From Sporosarcina sp. (GTDB lineage: Bacteria; Bacillota; Bacilli; Bacillales_A; Planococcaceae), in contig JAPFCR010000012.1 in the NCBI GenBank assembly GCA_026169375.1, positions 22,182-86,181 on the forward strand: a stretch of DNA of 64,000 nucleotides, written 5' to 3'. The notes beneath the pieces are model-generated. The model made no database searches. It was given only the letters and a program-made list of their open reading frames with translations, and had not been told where the DNA came from. A program made the translations under genes and the position numbers. Within the stretch, counting starts at the first letter, position 1. Every line of letters starts with the position of its first letter. Positions 55,007 to 63,762 of the stretch are shown one piece after another.

Positions 55007-55404
55007 TATGTTTCCTCCTTTAATAGAGAGACGATTTTTTTCAATTTCTCATCTAATTGTTCTTCTTCTTTATCTTGGATAATCTGTGAAGTTTTATGCA
55101 CAACTTTATTATCTGCTGACACAGTAACTGTTAGATTTGGATAACTTTCTTCTAATTTCTTTTTTAATTCTTTTTCAATCTTCTCTTTATGAAAACGAGA
55201 AAAAGTTTTCACCGTCATACCTGCTACTAAATCATCATTGTGAAAAATTGCATTTGTACTCACTAATCGTTCATCTTCTTCAAAAATTCTTTCTGCTAAC
55301 TTACTGTCAGCCGTTGAATGGTTATAAATATGAACGCCTTCTCCGAGACGAGCACATCCCGAAAGGACAATAAGGATGAATACATATAATAAAACGTTTC
55401 GAAT
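55006..55404 (-). CDS. YhcN/YlaJ-like sporulation lipoprotein with abnormal start
   Basis: A lipoprotein of about 132 residues with signal IRNVLLYVFILIVLSGC, then a charged domain ending in a Lys/Glu coiled segment; it resembles YhcN/YlaJ spore lipoproteins. AAGGAGG (55412-55418) precedes an ATG at 55409, but that ATG is out of frame with the signal peptide by one base. The only in-frame codon with normal spacing is ATT at 55404. Either ATT is a rare start or one base has been gained or lost. Longer upstream readings begin before the sigma-G-like promoter. Overlaps spoVAC by one base. Confidence 0.65.
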   Translation of the reverse strand: MRNVLLYVFILIVLSGCARLGEGVHIYNHSTADSKLAERIFEEDERLVSTNAIFHNDDLVAGMTVKTFSRFHKEKIEKELKKKLEESYPNLTVTVSADNKVVHKTSQIIQDKEEEQLDEKLKKIVSLLKEET

Positions 55405-55426
55405 CGCATTTCCCTCCTTTTTATAA

Positions 55427-55457
55427 AAGTATGTCAAAACAATGCGCTTTTTATTCA
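55427..55457 (-). promoter_or_regulatory. Sigma-G-like promoter of the spoVA unit
   Basis: On the minus strand TGAATA (55457-55452), 18-base spacer, CATACTT (55433-55427). This matches the forespore sigma-G pattern and lies just upstream of the spoVA ribosome-binding site. Confidence 0.65.
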
Positions 55458-55477
55458 CTGGTAAGTCATTCGCCCTT

Positions 55478-55504
55478 ACACTTATAAAAAAAAGACATAA
55501 GGTA
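55478..55504 (+). promoter_or_regulatory. Sigma-K-like promoter of cotZ
   Basis: CATAAGGTA (55496-55504) fits the CATANNNTA -10 of sigma-K; ACAC at 55478-55481 can serve as -35. It lies about 30 bases before the cotZ start. Confidence 0.55.
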
Positions 55505-55533
55505 TAGAGAAGTGAAAGGGAGGGAATAGAAAA

Positions 55534-56052
55534 ATGGGATGTAAAAAATGTGAACATGGAAGTAGCCACGGTGAACACGTAAAAGGGTGTGTATGTGAGG
55601 TCTTACGTGCCATTAAAGAAATTCAGGATATTGGTGCGGAAGATGATTGCGGTACTTGCACAACGAGTTGCTTCATGGAGCCTCTTGGTGGGATTACTAG
55701 CCCAGCACGCAAACACCCGATCGACACAAGAGTATTCATGTTATTAACGGAAAATGGTGATCCGTTCAAAGCCTTTTACCGTGATCGTCACCGACATGAT
55801 TCAAGTTGCTATTCAGTATTCTTCAGAGTTGAAGAAATATTCGACAACTGTTGCGCCACGCTTAGAGTATTAGAACCTAAAAAACACAAAAATGAAGATG
55901 TTGATTTAATTGACTGCACACACACAACAATCGACCTTAAAAAAGTTTGTGAAACACGTCATTATAAAGCAACAGAAAGCTGTATCACTGTAGACTTAAG
56001 CTGCTTCTGCGGCGTGCAATGTGTCGATGATGTATTCCTCGACATTTGCTAA
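55534..56052 (+). CDS. cotZ: CotY/CotZ-family Cys-rich spore coat protein
   Basis: 172 residues with about nineteen Cys in clusters (GCKKCEHG, CVCEVL, CGTCTTSC, CFCGVQC). CotZ-like features include FMEPLGGITSPARKHPIDTRVFM and a disulfide-prone C-terminus. It should form the spore crust or exosporium base by disulfide cross-linking. ATG at 55534 follows GGGAGGG. Close to cotO, as in B. subtilis; cotVWXY partners are absent here. CotY and CotZ cannot be told apart with certainty. Confidence 0.9.
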   Translation: MGCKKCEHGSSHGEHVKGCVCEVLRAIKEIQDIGAEDDCGTCTTSCFMEPLGGITSPARKHPIDTRVFMLLTENGDPFKAFYRDRHRHDSSCYSVFFRVEEIFDNCCATLRVLEPKKHKNEDVDLIDCTHTTIDLKKVCETRHYKATESCITVDLSCFCGVQCVDDVFLDIC

Positions 56053-56083
56053 TTCTTTCGACTCTATAACGCCTTAACAATTT

Positions 56084-56127
56084 GCAATCCAATCAACCGA
56101 CTTTTCGGTGATTGGATTGCTTTTTTA
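56084..56127 (+). terminator. Terminator after cotZ
   Basis: GCAATCCAATCA pairs with TGATTGGATTGC (plus CCGA/TCGG), followed by TTTTTT. Confidence 0.93.
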
Positions 56128-56133
56128 TTAAAC

Positions 56134-56192
56134 AAAAAACGAGTTGCCACTGAAAGTCCCTATTTGGATACTTTCTAGACAACTCGTTTTTA
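56134..56192 (-). terminator. Terminator downstream of cotO and its repeat
   Basis: AAAACGAGTTG pairs with CAACTCGTTTT, with an inner GAAAGT/ACTTTC stem, and a TTTTTTG tail on the minus strand. It lies beyond the repeat that follows cotO. Confidence 0.8.
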
Positions 56193-56194
56193 AT

Positions 56195-56391
56195 TTACCC
56201 CGCATTCACGGGCAGTAGAACATTTACATCAGTGAAGGTTCGTCACTGATTGAAGTTTCACTTTACCCCGCAGTAACGGGCAGTAAGACTCCACTTCAAG
56301 TTCCAAGTGGAGCCAACTGTCCGTAAAAGCCCGATTGGTGAAACTAACAATCAGTGTAAGTTCGTCACTGATTGAAGTTTCACTTTACCTT
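56195..56391 (-). repeat. Structured intergenic element, copy B (1.5 units after cotO)
   Basis: On the minus strand a full unit (about 56389-56263) starts GTAAAGTGAAACTTC, forms the hairpin AATCAGTG/CACTGATT, then CACCAATCGGG. A long nested stem follows in which ACGGACAGT pairs with ACTGCCCGT around CTCCACTT/AAGTGGAG, ending TACTGCGGGG. A shortened second unit follows at 56267-56195 with the same ends. The element begins at the cotO stop codon. It shares blocks with copy A at 5864-6062. Confidence 0.75.
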
Positions 56392-56789
56392 TCAGGAATT
56401 GATTTTCCGCGCCATAAAATATCAAGCACTTCAAAAGTCTGAATCGTGATCGCTTCTTCGTTTTCTTCTGCCTTAAAAAAGATCTCATCGCCCTCAACCT
56501 TTTCAATTTTCCCTAAAAAGTCTTGCTCACCGGCTACCTTTATTTGTAAAGGTTGGTATAGATGACGTCCAAATGGTGATTGTATTTTGTTTAATTGATT
56601 TTCAACAGATGGAAGGACCTTTTTATTTTCAACAATTGATTTCTGCTCATTTTCTACAATTGGCTCCTGCGTTTTTTCCGATGATTCATCCTTTACAAAA
56701 ATAGATGTACTTTCTTCGTACTTAATTGGCTCCTTTAAAATAACAGAAGGACTTTTTATAAACATAAGCGGAACGGGTCGTCTTGACAT
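56385..56789 (-). CDS. cotO: CotO-like spore coat morphogenetic protein
   Basis: 134 residues starting MSRRPVPLMFIKSPSVILKE, a Glu/Lys/Ser-rich middle, and a C-terminal domain with PFGRHLYQPLQIKVAGEQDF. The pattern and position beside cotZ match CotO (YjbX), which helps assemble the outer coat. It is shorter than B. subtilis CotO (about 227), mainly in the variable middle. ATG at 56789 follows AAAGGATGTG. Its stop codon is also the first bases of repeat copy B. Confidence 0.82.
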   Translation of the reverse strand: MSRRPVPLMFIKSPSVILKEPIKYEESTSIFVKDESSEKTQEPIVENEQKSIVENKKVLPSVENQLNKIQSPFGRHLYQPLQIKVAGEQDFLGKIEKVEGDEIFFKAEENEEAITIQTFEVLDILWRGKSIPER

Positions 56790-56860
56790 TCACTACACAT
56801 CCTTTTTTCATAGTGTATGCGAAGGTAAACAGTCCCGTTCAGTCAACCATTTAAAATAAG

Positions 56861-58231
56861 TTATAATCCACTAATAAACGCTGTCGCTAAACCTAAATAA
56901 ATGAGCGTACTTATTAAATCGTTTAAAGTTGTAATAAATGGACCTGAAGCAACGGCAGGGTCAATATTAATTTTATGCATAAATAATGGAATCAGTGTAC
57001 CTGAGATTGTTGCGACAAAAATTGACACTAATATTGCTGCACCAACAAGTAAACCGAGTAAGAACTCTTGTTTCCATACGTAGATTAAACCAACAACGAA
57101 AATCGCACAAACTGTACCTGTTAATAGTCCAGTTCCTGCTTCTCTTAAAACTAACTTCATTTTACTTTCTTCTTCGATATCTCGTGTTGCAATGCCTCGT
57201 ACTGCTACCGCAAGTGCTTGCGTTCCACTATTTCCAGCTGTTCCAGCAATTAATGGAATAAACGCTGCTAGGAGCGCAACTTGTGCAATCGTCTCTTCAA
57301 ATGCACCAATTAAATTTGCTGTAAGCATTCCTAAAACAAGTAAAATTAATAACCAAGGCAGTCGTTTTTTCGCTGCGCCAAATGACGTTTTATCGAAAGT
57401 TGTCATATCAGATACCGCAGCAAGTTTAGAATAATCATCAGAAGCTTCTTCATCTAAAACATCAATAATATCATCGACTGTAATAATCCCTAAAAGATGC
57501 TGCTGGTAATCGACAACTGGAACAGCTAAGAAATTATAATCCTTAATTGTTCTTGCGACTTCTTCCTGATCTTCACTGACAAGTACACTTACAACCCGAT
57601 CATTCATAATTGAATGAATCAGTGTATCTTCATGCGTAACAATTAAATCACGCAAAGAAACAACACCCGTTAAGTGCCCGTCGTCATCTACAACAAAAAT
57701 ATAATAAATTGTTTCCGCCTCAGGTGCCGCATTTTTCAATATTGTCATCGCAGAACGAACTGTAGAATCCTGCGGAATCACCACATATTCTGTCGTCATA
57801 ATGGATCCAGCTGTATATTCCTCGTAATGCAATAACGCTTTAATTTCCGTCGCAGCTTCTTTATCCATAATTGTTAAATAACTGACAACATGCGCTTTAT
57901 CTAGCTCATTTAAAACGTCTACCGCGTTATCAACAAACATGTTTGCAATCATACTCGCTGCGTAATTAATATCCATTTCGTCTAAATATGTTTTATAATC
58001 TTCGCCATCAATTTCACTTAACTCAAATGTTTCAGCAAGTTCTTTCGGTGACAAATAATAATAAATTTTCTTCCTTTGTGCAGACTCTACTTTTTTATAC
58101 AGAGTTGCACGATCATACGGATGGAGTTGAAAAAAACCTTCACGAAAAAAAGTCATATCATTTTTCTCTAATGCTTCAATCAGATTTTCTTCGGTGTAAA
58201 TGATTTCTTCCTGTCTTCCACTTTCTTCCAT
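56861..58231 (-). CDS. mgtE: Magnesium transporter MgtE
   Basis: 456 residues: N-terminal superhelical domain (about 10-130), two CBS domains (about 135-255) and a five-helix membrane domain (about 285-456) with VRGIATRDIEEES and MHKINIDPAVASGPFITTLND, the ion-pathway signature. Imports Mg2+, gated by Mg2+ binding in the CBS region. ATG at 58231 follows GGGAAGGTG. No Mg2+ riboswitch is visible upstream. It sits between prpE and cotO; no mgtE is found at this place in B. subtilis as far as I recall. Confidence 0.95.
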   Translation of the reverse strand: MEESGRQEEIIYTEENLIEALEKNDMTFFREGFFQLHPYDRATLYKKVESAQRKKIYYYLSPKELAETFELSEIDGEDYKTYLDEMDINYAASMIANMFVDNAVDVLNELDKAHVVSYLTIMDKEAATEIKALLHYEEYTAGSIMTTEYVVIPQDSTVRSAMTILKNAAPEAETIYYIFVVDDDGHLTGVVSLRDLIVTHEDTLIHSIMNDRVVSVLVSEDQEEVARTIKDYNFLAVPVVDYQQHLLGIITVDDIIDVLDEEASDDYSKLAAVSDMTTFDKTSFGAAKKRLPWLLILLVLGMLTANLIGAFEETIAQVALLAAFIPLIAGTAGNSGTQALAVAVRGIATRDIEEESKMKLVLREAGTGLLTGTVCAIFVVGLIYVWKQEFLLGLLVGAAILVSIFVATISGTLIPLFMHKINIDPAVASGPFITTLNDLISTLIYLGLATAFISGL

Positions 58232-58314
58232 TTAGGTGACACCTTCCCTTCTCATAATTAATTAGTTAAATCACATACTAACCGCATACTTCAAAAAATA
58301 AAAGGGTGATTTAA

Positions 58315-59055
58315 TTGAAAGTTGATATTATTGGTGATATTCACGGCTGTTACGATGAATTGATAGAACTTTTAACGAAGCTAAATTATTCATTCCAAGA
58401 CGGAATTCCAATCCATCCAGACGGAAGGAAAATTGCATTCGTTGGCGATGCGATGGATCGTGGCCCCCATTCCTTACGAGTGATTGATCTTTTATTTCGC
58501 TTACAAGACCGTCGTCAACTTATTTATTCCCCGGGAAATCATTGTGATAAACTTTATCGTTTCGCAAAAGGGAATAATATCCAAATAAAACATGGACTTG
58601 AAACAACGGTTGCTGAAATTCATGCATTAAATCCCAATGAACAACAGCATTTTTTAAAGCGATATAAAGATTTTTATGAAGATCTTCCATTATTTGTAAA
58701 ACTGGATGAAGGCAATCTTATCATCGCACATGCTGGTATTCGGGAGGGCTTAATCGAAAGTAAAAATCGCAAAAAAGTTCGCTCATTCGTTTTATATGGA
58801 GACACGACTGGCGAACAATTACCAAACGGACGACCTGTTCGAAAAGACTGGGCGCAGTCTTATTCAGGAAAACCCTTCATCGTTTATGGACATACGCCCG
58901 TTTTAAAAGCCCGATTTTTAAATCATACAGTGAATATTGACACAGGGTGTGTATTTGGAGGTCGGTTAACAGCTTTACGCTATCCGGAAATGGAAATCGA
59001 AGCGGTTCCTTCGTCTTTACCTTTTACCAGTGACCGTTTCACTCATTTCGAGTAA
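58315..59055 (+). CDS. prpE: PrpE bis(5'-nucleosyl)-tetraphosphatase / protein phosphatase
   Basis: 246-residue PPP-family metallophosphatase. Motifs DIIGDIHGCYDE (near 4-15), GDAMDRGPHS and SPGNHCDK, then HAGI and YGHTP. B. subtilis PrpE (YjbP) hydrolyses Ap4A and dephosphorylates phosphotyrosine. Start is TTG at 58315 behind AAAAGGGTG. It is divergent from mgtE, and its 3' end overlaps the convergent pseudouridine synthase gene by 17 bases. Confidence 0.93.
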   Translation: MKVDIIGDIHGCYDELIELLTKLNYSFQDGIPIHPDGRKIAFVGDAMDRGPHSLRVIDLLFRLQDRRQLIYSPGNHCDKLYRFAKGNNIQIKHGLETTVAEIHALNPNEQQHFLKRYKDFYEDLPLFVKLDEGNLIIAHAGIREGLIESKNRKKVRSFVLYGDTTGEQLPNGRPVRKDWAQSYSGKPFIVYGHTPVLKARFLNHTVNIDTGCVFGGRLTALRYPEMEIEAVPSSLPFTSDRFTHFE

Positions 59056-59938
59056 GCATGTTTTTCATATCAGCTGCTAAAGTACTTTCAAATAACTTTT
59101 CTTCTTTCGTAATCGGATGTAGAAAAGATAAAGTTGTACAGTGAAGCGCTTGTCTTGAAATATAATTTCTATTTCCACCATATAGATCATCCCCGGCAAG
59201 CGGATGCCCCATCCAACTCATATGTACACGTATTTGATGCGTTCTACCAGTCTCTAATGTTAAAGCTACACGTGTAAAGGGATGCCCATTAACTTCAAAC
59301 TTTTCAATAACACGGACTTGCGTCTTCGCGTTTTGACCATCTTGACGAACTACGCGCTCAATAATACTCCCTTCTTTTCTTCCGATGGGTTCATGAATTA
59401 TAAATTCACTTTTCTTAATATGCCCTTCGACAATTGCTTCATACGACCGTTTAAATGTTGCATCGGTCAATTGTTTGCTTAATAAATGGTGAATATGTCG
59501 ATTTTTCGCGATACAAAGCAAGCCAGATGTATCATGGTCTAAGCGTGTCACAATATGAACTGTAGCAGGGATTTGTTCTTTCTTAAACTTACCCGCTACA
59601 AAATTTGCAATCGTACTTGAACGATGCAGAAAAGAAGGGATTGTATGGATTCCAAAAGGTTTTTGAATTAATAAAATCAAGTCATCTTCATAAACAATAT
59701 CAAGCATTCCTTCTTCCGCAAGTAGGCCTTCACTTAGTTTTTCTGGCGGAAAAATAACTTTCACACAATCACCGGCTTGTAATCGATAACGTACATCTCT
59801 TTCGATCTCATTGACAAGTAATTTTCCGCCTTGATATTTAACCGCTGTTAACGTTCTTTTAGAAATCTCTTTTTCTGTAAGAAACTCACGCAAAATACCC
59901 TCTTTTTCAACTAAATATTCCAATCGAAATCGATTCAT
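59039..59938 (-). CDS. yjbO: RluD-family pseudouridine synthase (YjbO)
   Basis: 299 residues: N-terminal S4-like region (LREFLTEKEISKRTLTAVK) and RluA/RluD catalytic domain with RLDHDTSGLLCIAKN (catalytic Asp) and LETGRTHQIRVHMSWMGHPL. Converts uridine to pseudouridine in rRNA or tRNA; exact site unknown. ATG at 59938; GGTGG at the end of nadK is the likely ribosome-binding site, six bases separate the genes. Confidence 0.92.
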   Translation of the reverse strand: MNRFRLEYLVEKEGILREFLTEKEISKRTLTAVKYQGGKLLVNEIERDVRYRLQAGDCVKVIFPPEKLSEGLLAEEGMLDIVYEDDLILLIQKPFGIHTIPSFLHRSSTIANFVAGKFKKEQIPATVHIVTRLDHDTSGLLCIAKNRHIHHLLSKQLTDATFKRSYEAIVEGHIKKSEFIIHEPIGRKEGSIIERVVRQDGQNAKTQVRVIEKFEVNGHPFTRVALTLETGRTHQIRVHMSWMGHPLAGDDLYGGNRNYISRQALHCTTLSFLHPITKEEKLFESTLAADMKNMLTRNE

Positions 59939-59944
59939 TTCATT

Positions 59945-60745
59945 TTACCCACCATTTTCAATAAATGAATCTTTCACTCTACGCCAAAATGGGAATGGGC
60001 GGAATCTTGCAAAGCGAACTTTTTGTTTAGATACTTGATATTCAATTGATTTAACATCTTTATGCAAAAGTTGTAAATGATCGACTGTTACCATAAAGTC
60101 TGGTCCTCTAACCGGTTTCAAAACACATATATGATGAGCCGGTAAAATAAGCGGTGAGCCAACTGTTCTAAAGACACGATTGTTAATGGAAGCCATTTCC
60201 GTCAATTGCATCGTTAATAATGACGGGTGAACAATCGCTCCACCTAAAGCTTTGTTATACGCAGTTGAACCAGACGGCGTCGACATACAGAGTCCATCCC
60301 CACGAAAACGTTCAAAATGTTTACCGTTTAACTCGACATCCATCACTAGCGTTACTTCAGGTGATTTCACCGAAGATTCGTTGAGCGCTAAATAACGTGT
60401 ACTTTCTTTCTCTTCACGGTAATTAATCGTCACGTCAAGTAGTGGATATTCAATAACATCATACTCTTTACGCGCTAGTGAAATGACGAGTTTTTCAATT
60501 TCTGCTGGTTGCCAATCCGCATAAAAACCAAGATGGCCAGTATGAATTCCTACAAATGCTGTTTCTTTCAAGCGATGGCTATATTTATGAAATGCGTGCA
60601 ATAAAGTACCATCACCACCGATTGACAATACAATATCCGGTTCTTCATTATCATAAGTAAAATCAAAACCTTTTAAATAATCAATCGCTTCATCCATTAA
60701 CTGGTTTGACACTTTATCATTCCGAGATTGAATTGCATATTTCAT
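59945..60745 (-). CDS. nadK: NAD kinase
   Basis: 266-residue enzyme that phosphorylates NAD to NADP. Motifs: [15 protein letters not shown] (GGDG), [13 protein letters not shown], and [21 protein letters not shown]. Same as nadF (yjbN) of B. subtilis. ATG at 60745 shares a base with the yjbM stop (TAATG) behind GGGAGGAGG; translational coupling is clear. Confidence 0.96.
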   Translation of the reverse strand: MKYAIQSRNDKVSNQLMDEAIDYLKGFDFTYDNEEPDIVLSIGGDGTLLHAFHKYSHRLKETAFVGIHTGHLGFYADWQPAEIEKLVISLARKEYDVIEYPLLDVTINYREEKESTRYLALNESSVKSPEVTLVMDVELNGKHFERFRGDGLCMSTPSGSTAYNKALGGAIVHPSLLTMQLTEMASINNRVFRTVGSPLILPAHHICVLKPVRGPDFMVTVDHLQLLHKDVKSIEYQVSKQKVRFARFRPFPFWRRVKDSFIENGG

Positions 60746-61419
60746 TACACTTGTCCTCCTCCCTTAGTAGATGGATCTCTTTTTCTTGTCGCGAGTTGCT
60801 TATATTCACTGAAATATTTTTGAGCATCTTGAATTTCATCACGTATTAAAGACATTTCTTCATCTAATCGAAACGCCGCTTCCGCTGCTCTTTCAAGACG
60901 CAAACTGATTTCTTCCGGTAAAACACTTTCATATTTATAGTTTAATGAATGTTCAATTGAAGCCCAAAAGTTCATCGCTAATGTACGAATTTGAATTTCA
61001 GCAAGGATTGACACTTCTCCTTTAACTGTTTGGACTGGATAATTAATAATCATATGATAAGAGCGATAACCACTTGCTTTTCGATTAGAGATATAATCTC
61101 GCTCTTCAATAATTTCAAGATCCTTTCGTTGACGTAAAATTTCTACTACTGCACTAATATCATCGACAAACTGACACATAATTCTTAACCCTGCAATATC
61201 GGGTAATTCAGTTGCCAATTCTTCAGACGGCACAAATGGAATGTCTTTTTCCAATGTTTTATCATAAATGCTTGCAAGCGGTTTGACACGCCCCGTTACA
61301 AACTCTACAGGTGTATGCACGTCTTCTAAATGATATTGTGAGCGAATTCCTTTTAACTTTACTTTTAATTCATCTACTGCCTGTTTATAAGGTTCGAGGA
61401 ATTGACTCCATTGGGACAT
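60745..61419 (-). CDS. yjbM: Small alarmone synthetase YjbM (SasB/RelQ)
   Basis: 224-residue (p)ppGpp synthetase without a hydrolase domain. RelA/SpoT synthetase motifs are [32 protein letters not shown] and [17 protein letters not shown]. SasB is a tetramer activated by pppGpp. ATG at 61419 ([11 protein letters not shown]) follows AAAGGAGGGG; a longer reading to 61470 is not supported. Operon yjbM-nadK-yjbO as in B. subtilis. Confidence 0.94.
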   Translation of the reverse strand: MSQWSQFLEPYKQAVDELKVKLKGIRSQYHLEDVHTPVEFVTGRVKPLASIYDKTLEKDIPFVPSEELATELPDIAGLRIMCQFVDDISAVVEILRQRKDLEIIEERDYISNRKASGYRSYHMIINYPVQTVKGEVSILAEIQIRTLAMNFWASIEHSLNYKYESVLPEEISLRLERAAEAAFRLDEEMSLIRDEIQDAQKYFSEYKQLATRKRDPSTKGGGQV

Positions 61420-61757
61420 CTTGACCCCTCCTTTAGTTCCTACGCATTGACTATCGCATTTCAACATCAAATGGGAGCATTGATTGTTCTTTTTTAAAAT
61501 TCATATCGAGAACATGGCATGATTTTCTTATGTGAATGACAATAAATGGACTCAGTTTTAGTAAGCAATTTAAAGAAAAATGCTTCTCCATTTTATGTAA
61601 ATTCGAAAAGCTCTCCCTTTATTCTTTGATATGTTTAGTTTACCACAAGGCATAGCGGCTTGCAGTTGAAATAATGCGTTTTCTTTGTAAAATTGGTATA
61701 CTAAAAAGAAGAGATGTTATACGTGAAAATTCAAGCTGATAAAAGGGGCGAATTAAA
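61420..61757. other. Divergent intergenic region between yjbM and cwlQ
   Basis: About 340 bases. A TATACT-type -10 near 61693 may serve cwlQ. In B. subtilis yjbK and yjbL lie at this position; no trace of either is seen. Confidence 0.5.
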
Positions 61758-62432
61758 TTGGACTTACAATCAATCCGAATGCTCATGGAGATTAACGCAC
61801 TTCAATCTTTTGGTACTGTGCAAAATCCATCTACTCATAACGAGATGAATAATAATTTATTCTCAACGATGCTCGGAGAAGTTCTCTCACAATCAAATGC
61901 TTTGTCAAATGGCACAGCCGATTTAAACGCACTAATTTACAATGGTAAAAATGATGTTTTCTTGCCTGCATCTTTAAATACGCTGGCTTTAAATACGCTT
62001 CAAATAAACCAAAAAGAAATGCTAGCGGATCAAACAATCGCTAAAAATCAACACAAAAATGATTATACACAATTGATCAAAAAAGCGGCTGACCAGTTTC
62101 AATTACCGGAACGACTTATTTCGTCAGTCATTAAACACGAATCTAATTTCAATAGCCAAACAGTAAGTCATGCAGGTGCACAAGGACTCATGCAACTTAT
62201 GCCAGGAACTGCTAAATTTTTAGGTGTAAAAGACAGCTTTGACCCTGAACAAAACATTACTGGTGGGGCACGTTATTTACGACAAATGCTCAATCAGTTT
62301 AATGGCGATATGAACCTCGCGCTCGCTGCTTATAATGCGGGACCAGGAAACGTCAAAAAACACGGGGGAATTCCACCATTTAAAGAAACACAAAATTATG
62401 TCAAAAAAGTGCTCAATACATTTAACAGCTAA
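61758..62432 (+). CDS. cwlQ: Lytic transglycosylase / muramidase CwlQ (YjbJ)
   Basis: 224 residues, with no clear signal peptide, ending in an SLT domain (about 110-222): SSVIKHESNFNSQTVSHAGA (catalytic Glu in HES), GLMQLMPGTAKFLGV, GGARYLRQML and ALAAYNAGPGNVKKHGG. Cleaves peptidoglycan glycan strands. Start is TTG at 61758 behind AAGGGGCG. Divergent from yjbM. Confidence 0.92.
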   Translation: MDLQSIRMLMEINALQSFGTVQNPSTHNEMNNNLFSTMLGEVLSQSNALSNGTADLNALIYNGKNDVFLPASLNTLALNTLQINQKEMLADQTIAKNQHKNDYTQLIKKAADQFQLPERLISSVIKHESNFNSQTVSHAGAQGLMQLMPGTAKFLGVKDSFDPEQNITGGARYLRQMLNQFNGDMNLALAAYNAGPGNVKKHGGIPPFKETQNYVKKVLNTFNS

Positions 62433-62547
62433 TCCAAAACATACCTTCCATTTCAGCGGAATACAGATAGAACAGTGCGCTTTATTTGAGTTAATAAGTG
62501 AGCGTTGATAGAATAGCTTTACAGTCAGTACAAAGGAGACTATGAAT

Positions 62548-62934
62548 ATGATAAAAAAACCTTTGATTCCATATGAGGAAATCGGTGCAGAAAAACTATC
62601 GGAACTAATCGACGTCTTTTATTCTAAAGTAGCTGTACATCCAGACTTATATCCGATTTTCCCTGATGACCTGACAGAAACTGCTCGTAAGCAAAAACAA
62701 TTTCAAACTCAATTTTTAGGTGGACCGAACTTATTCAGCGAAGAACATGGACATCCAATGATGAAAGCACGACATATGCCTTTTCCAATTACGCCAACAC
62801 GTTCAGATGCATGGCTCTCATGCATGGCTGAAGCGATGGATGAAGTCGGATTAGATGGAAAAATACGAGAAATTTATTTTAAACGTCTAGAATTAACTGC
62901 GAGGCATATGATCAATAAGGAGGATTCAGATTGA
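62548..62934 (+). CDS. yjbI: Truncated hemoglobin, group II (YjbI)
   Basis: 128-residue heme protein. FYSKVAVHPDLYPIF (Tyr B10 region), KQKQFQTQFLGGPNLFSEEHG, proximal His in MKARHMPFPI, and Trp in DAWLSCMAEAM are the group II globin pattern. In bacilli it is cotranscribed with yjbH (spxH). ATG at 62548 has nine bases to AAAGGAG; ATG 62542 is too close. Overlaps spxH by four bases. Confidence 0.93.
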   Translation: MIKKPLIPYEEIGAEKLSELIDVFYSKVAVHPDLYPIFPDDLTETARKQKQFQTQFLGGPNLFSEEHGHPMMKARHMPFPITPTRSDAWLSCMAEAMDEVGLDGKIREIYFKRLELTARHMINKEDSD

Positions 62935-63737
62935 TTCCACGTCCATTACTGGAAACATCGTCTACCCCTTATTTTGATACGAAGCCATTAGAATTGTATG
63001 TTTTCATCGATCCTGCTTGTAGCCAGTGTTGGTATTTACAACCTATTCTGAGGAGATTACAAATAGATTATGAACGCTATTTTACACTCCGTGTCGTCTT
63101 AAGAACGTCATTACCATCATTGAATATGTCCTGTAACCAGAAGCGTCTTGGAGAAAATTCCTGTGAAACAAAAATTCACCCAGCTTTTCCTTCAATTGCG
63201 ATAAAAGCTGCGGAATTCCAAGGGAAACGTGCTGGATTAAAGTTTACAGCTAAATTATTTGAGTATGCATATTTGAAAAAACGTAATGTGAATGCATTTT
63301 CAGTACTTCTGGAAATGGCGGAATCAATTCAATTAGATACCGAAGAATTCAAAAATGATTTCACGTCTAAACATGTTCATCGCTCGTTACAAGTTGATAT
63401 GTATATCGCTAAAGAAATGGAAGTTGAACAAGCACCAACTTTTGTTTTCTTCAATGAAAACATTGAGGATGCCGGCTTAAAGGTAAGTGGATTTTACTCT
63501 TATGAAATTTATGAACAAATTATCAAAGAACTTATCGATCAATCTATCATTCCAGATCCACCTCCTCCATTAGAGCACCTATTCAAAAGATTCGATACAC
63601 TTGCAACGAAAGAGATTGCGGAAATTTATAGAATTACAGAAAAATCAGCGGAACGAGAATTAAAAAAGCGATTGCTTCAACAAGAAGTAGAACGGTTAAC
63701 GATGCAAGATGTAACATTATGGCGAAAAAAAAGCTGA
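62931..63737 (+). CDS. spxH: SpxH (YjbH) ClpXP adaptor for Spx
   Basis: 268-residue DsbA-like cytosolic protein that delivers Spx to ClpXP under non-stress conditions. LYVFIDPACSQCW contains the CxxC (C30, C33). FQGKRAGLKFTAKLFEYAYL and EQAPTFVFFNE are further family blocks. Start is TTG at 62931, overlapping the yjbI stop, behind AAGGAGG. Followed by a strong terminator. Confidence 0.93.
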   Translation: MIPRPLLETSSTPYFDTKPLELYVFIDPACSQCWYLQPILRRLQIDYERYFTLRVVLRTSLPSLNMSCNQKRLGENSCETKIHPAFPSIAIKAAEFQGKRAGLKFTAKLFEYAYLKKRNVNAFSVLLEMAESIQLDTEEFKNDFTSKHVHRSLQVDMYIAKEMEVEQAPTFVFFNENIEDAGLKVSGFYSYEIYEQIIKELIDQSIIPDPPPPLEHLFKRFDTLATKEIAEIYRITEKSAERELKKRLLQQEVERLTMQDVTLWRKKS

Positions 63738-63762
63738 CCAAATTGGGTCAGCTTTTTTTATT
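63726..63762 (+). terminator. Terminator after spxH
   Basis: AAAAAGCTGACC pairs with GGGTCAGCTTTTT (loop AAATT), followed by more T residues; the stem begins inside the last codons. Confidence 0.92.
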
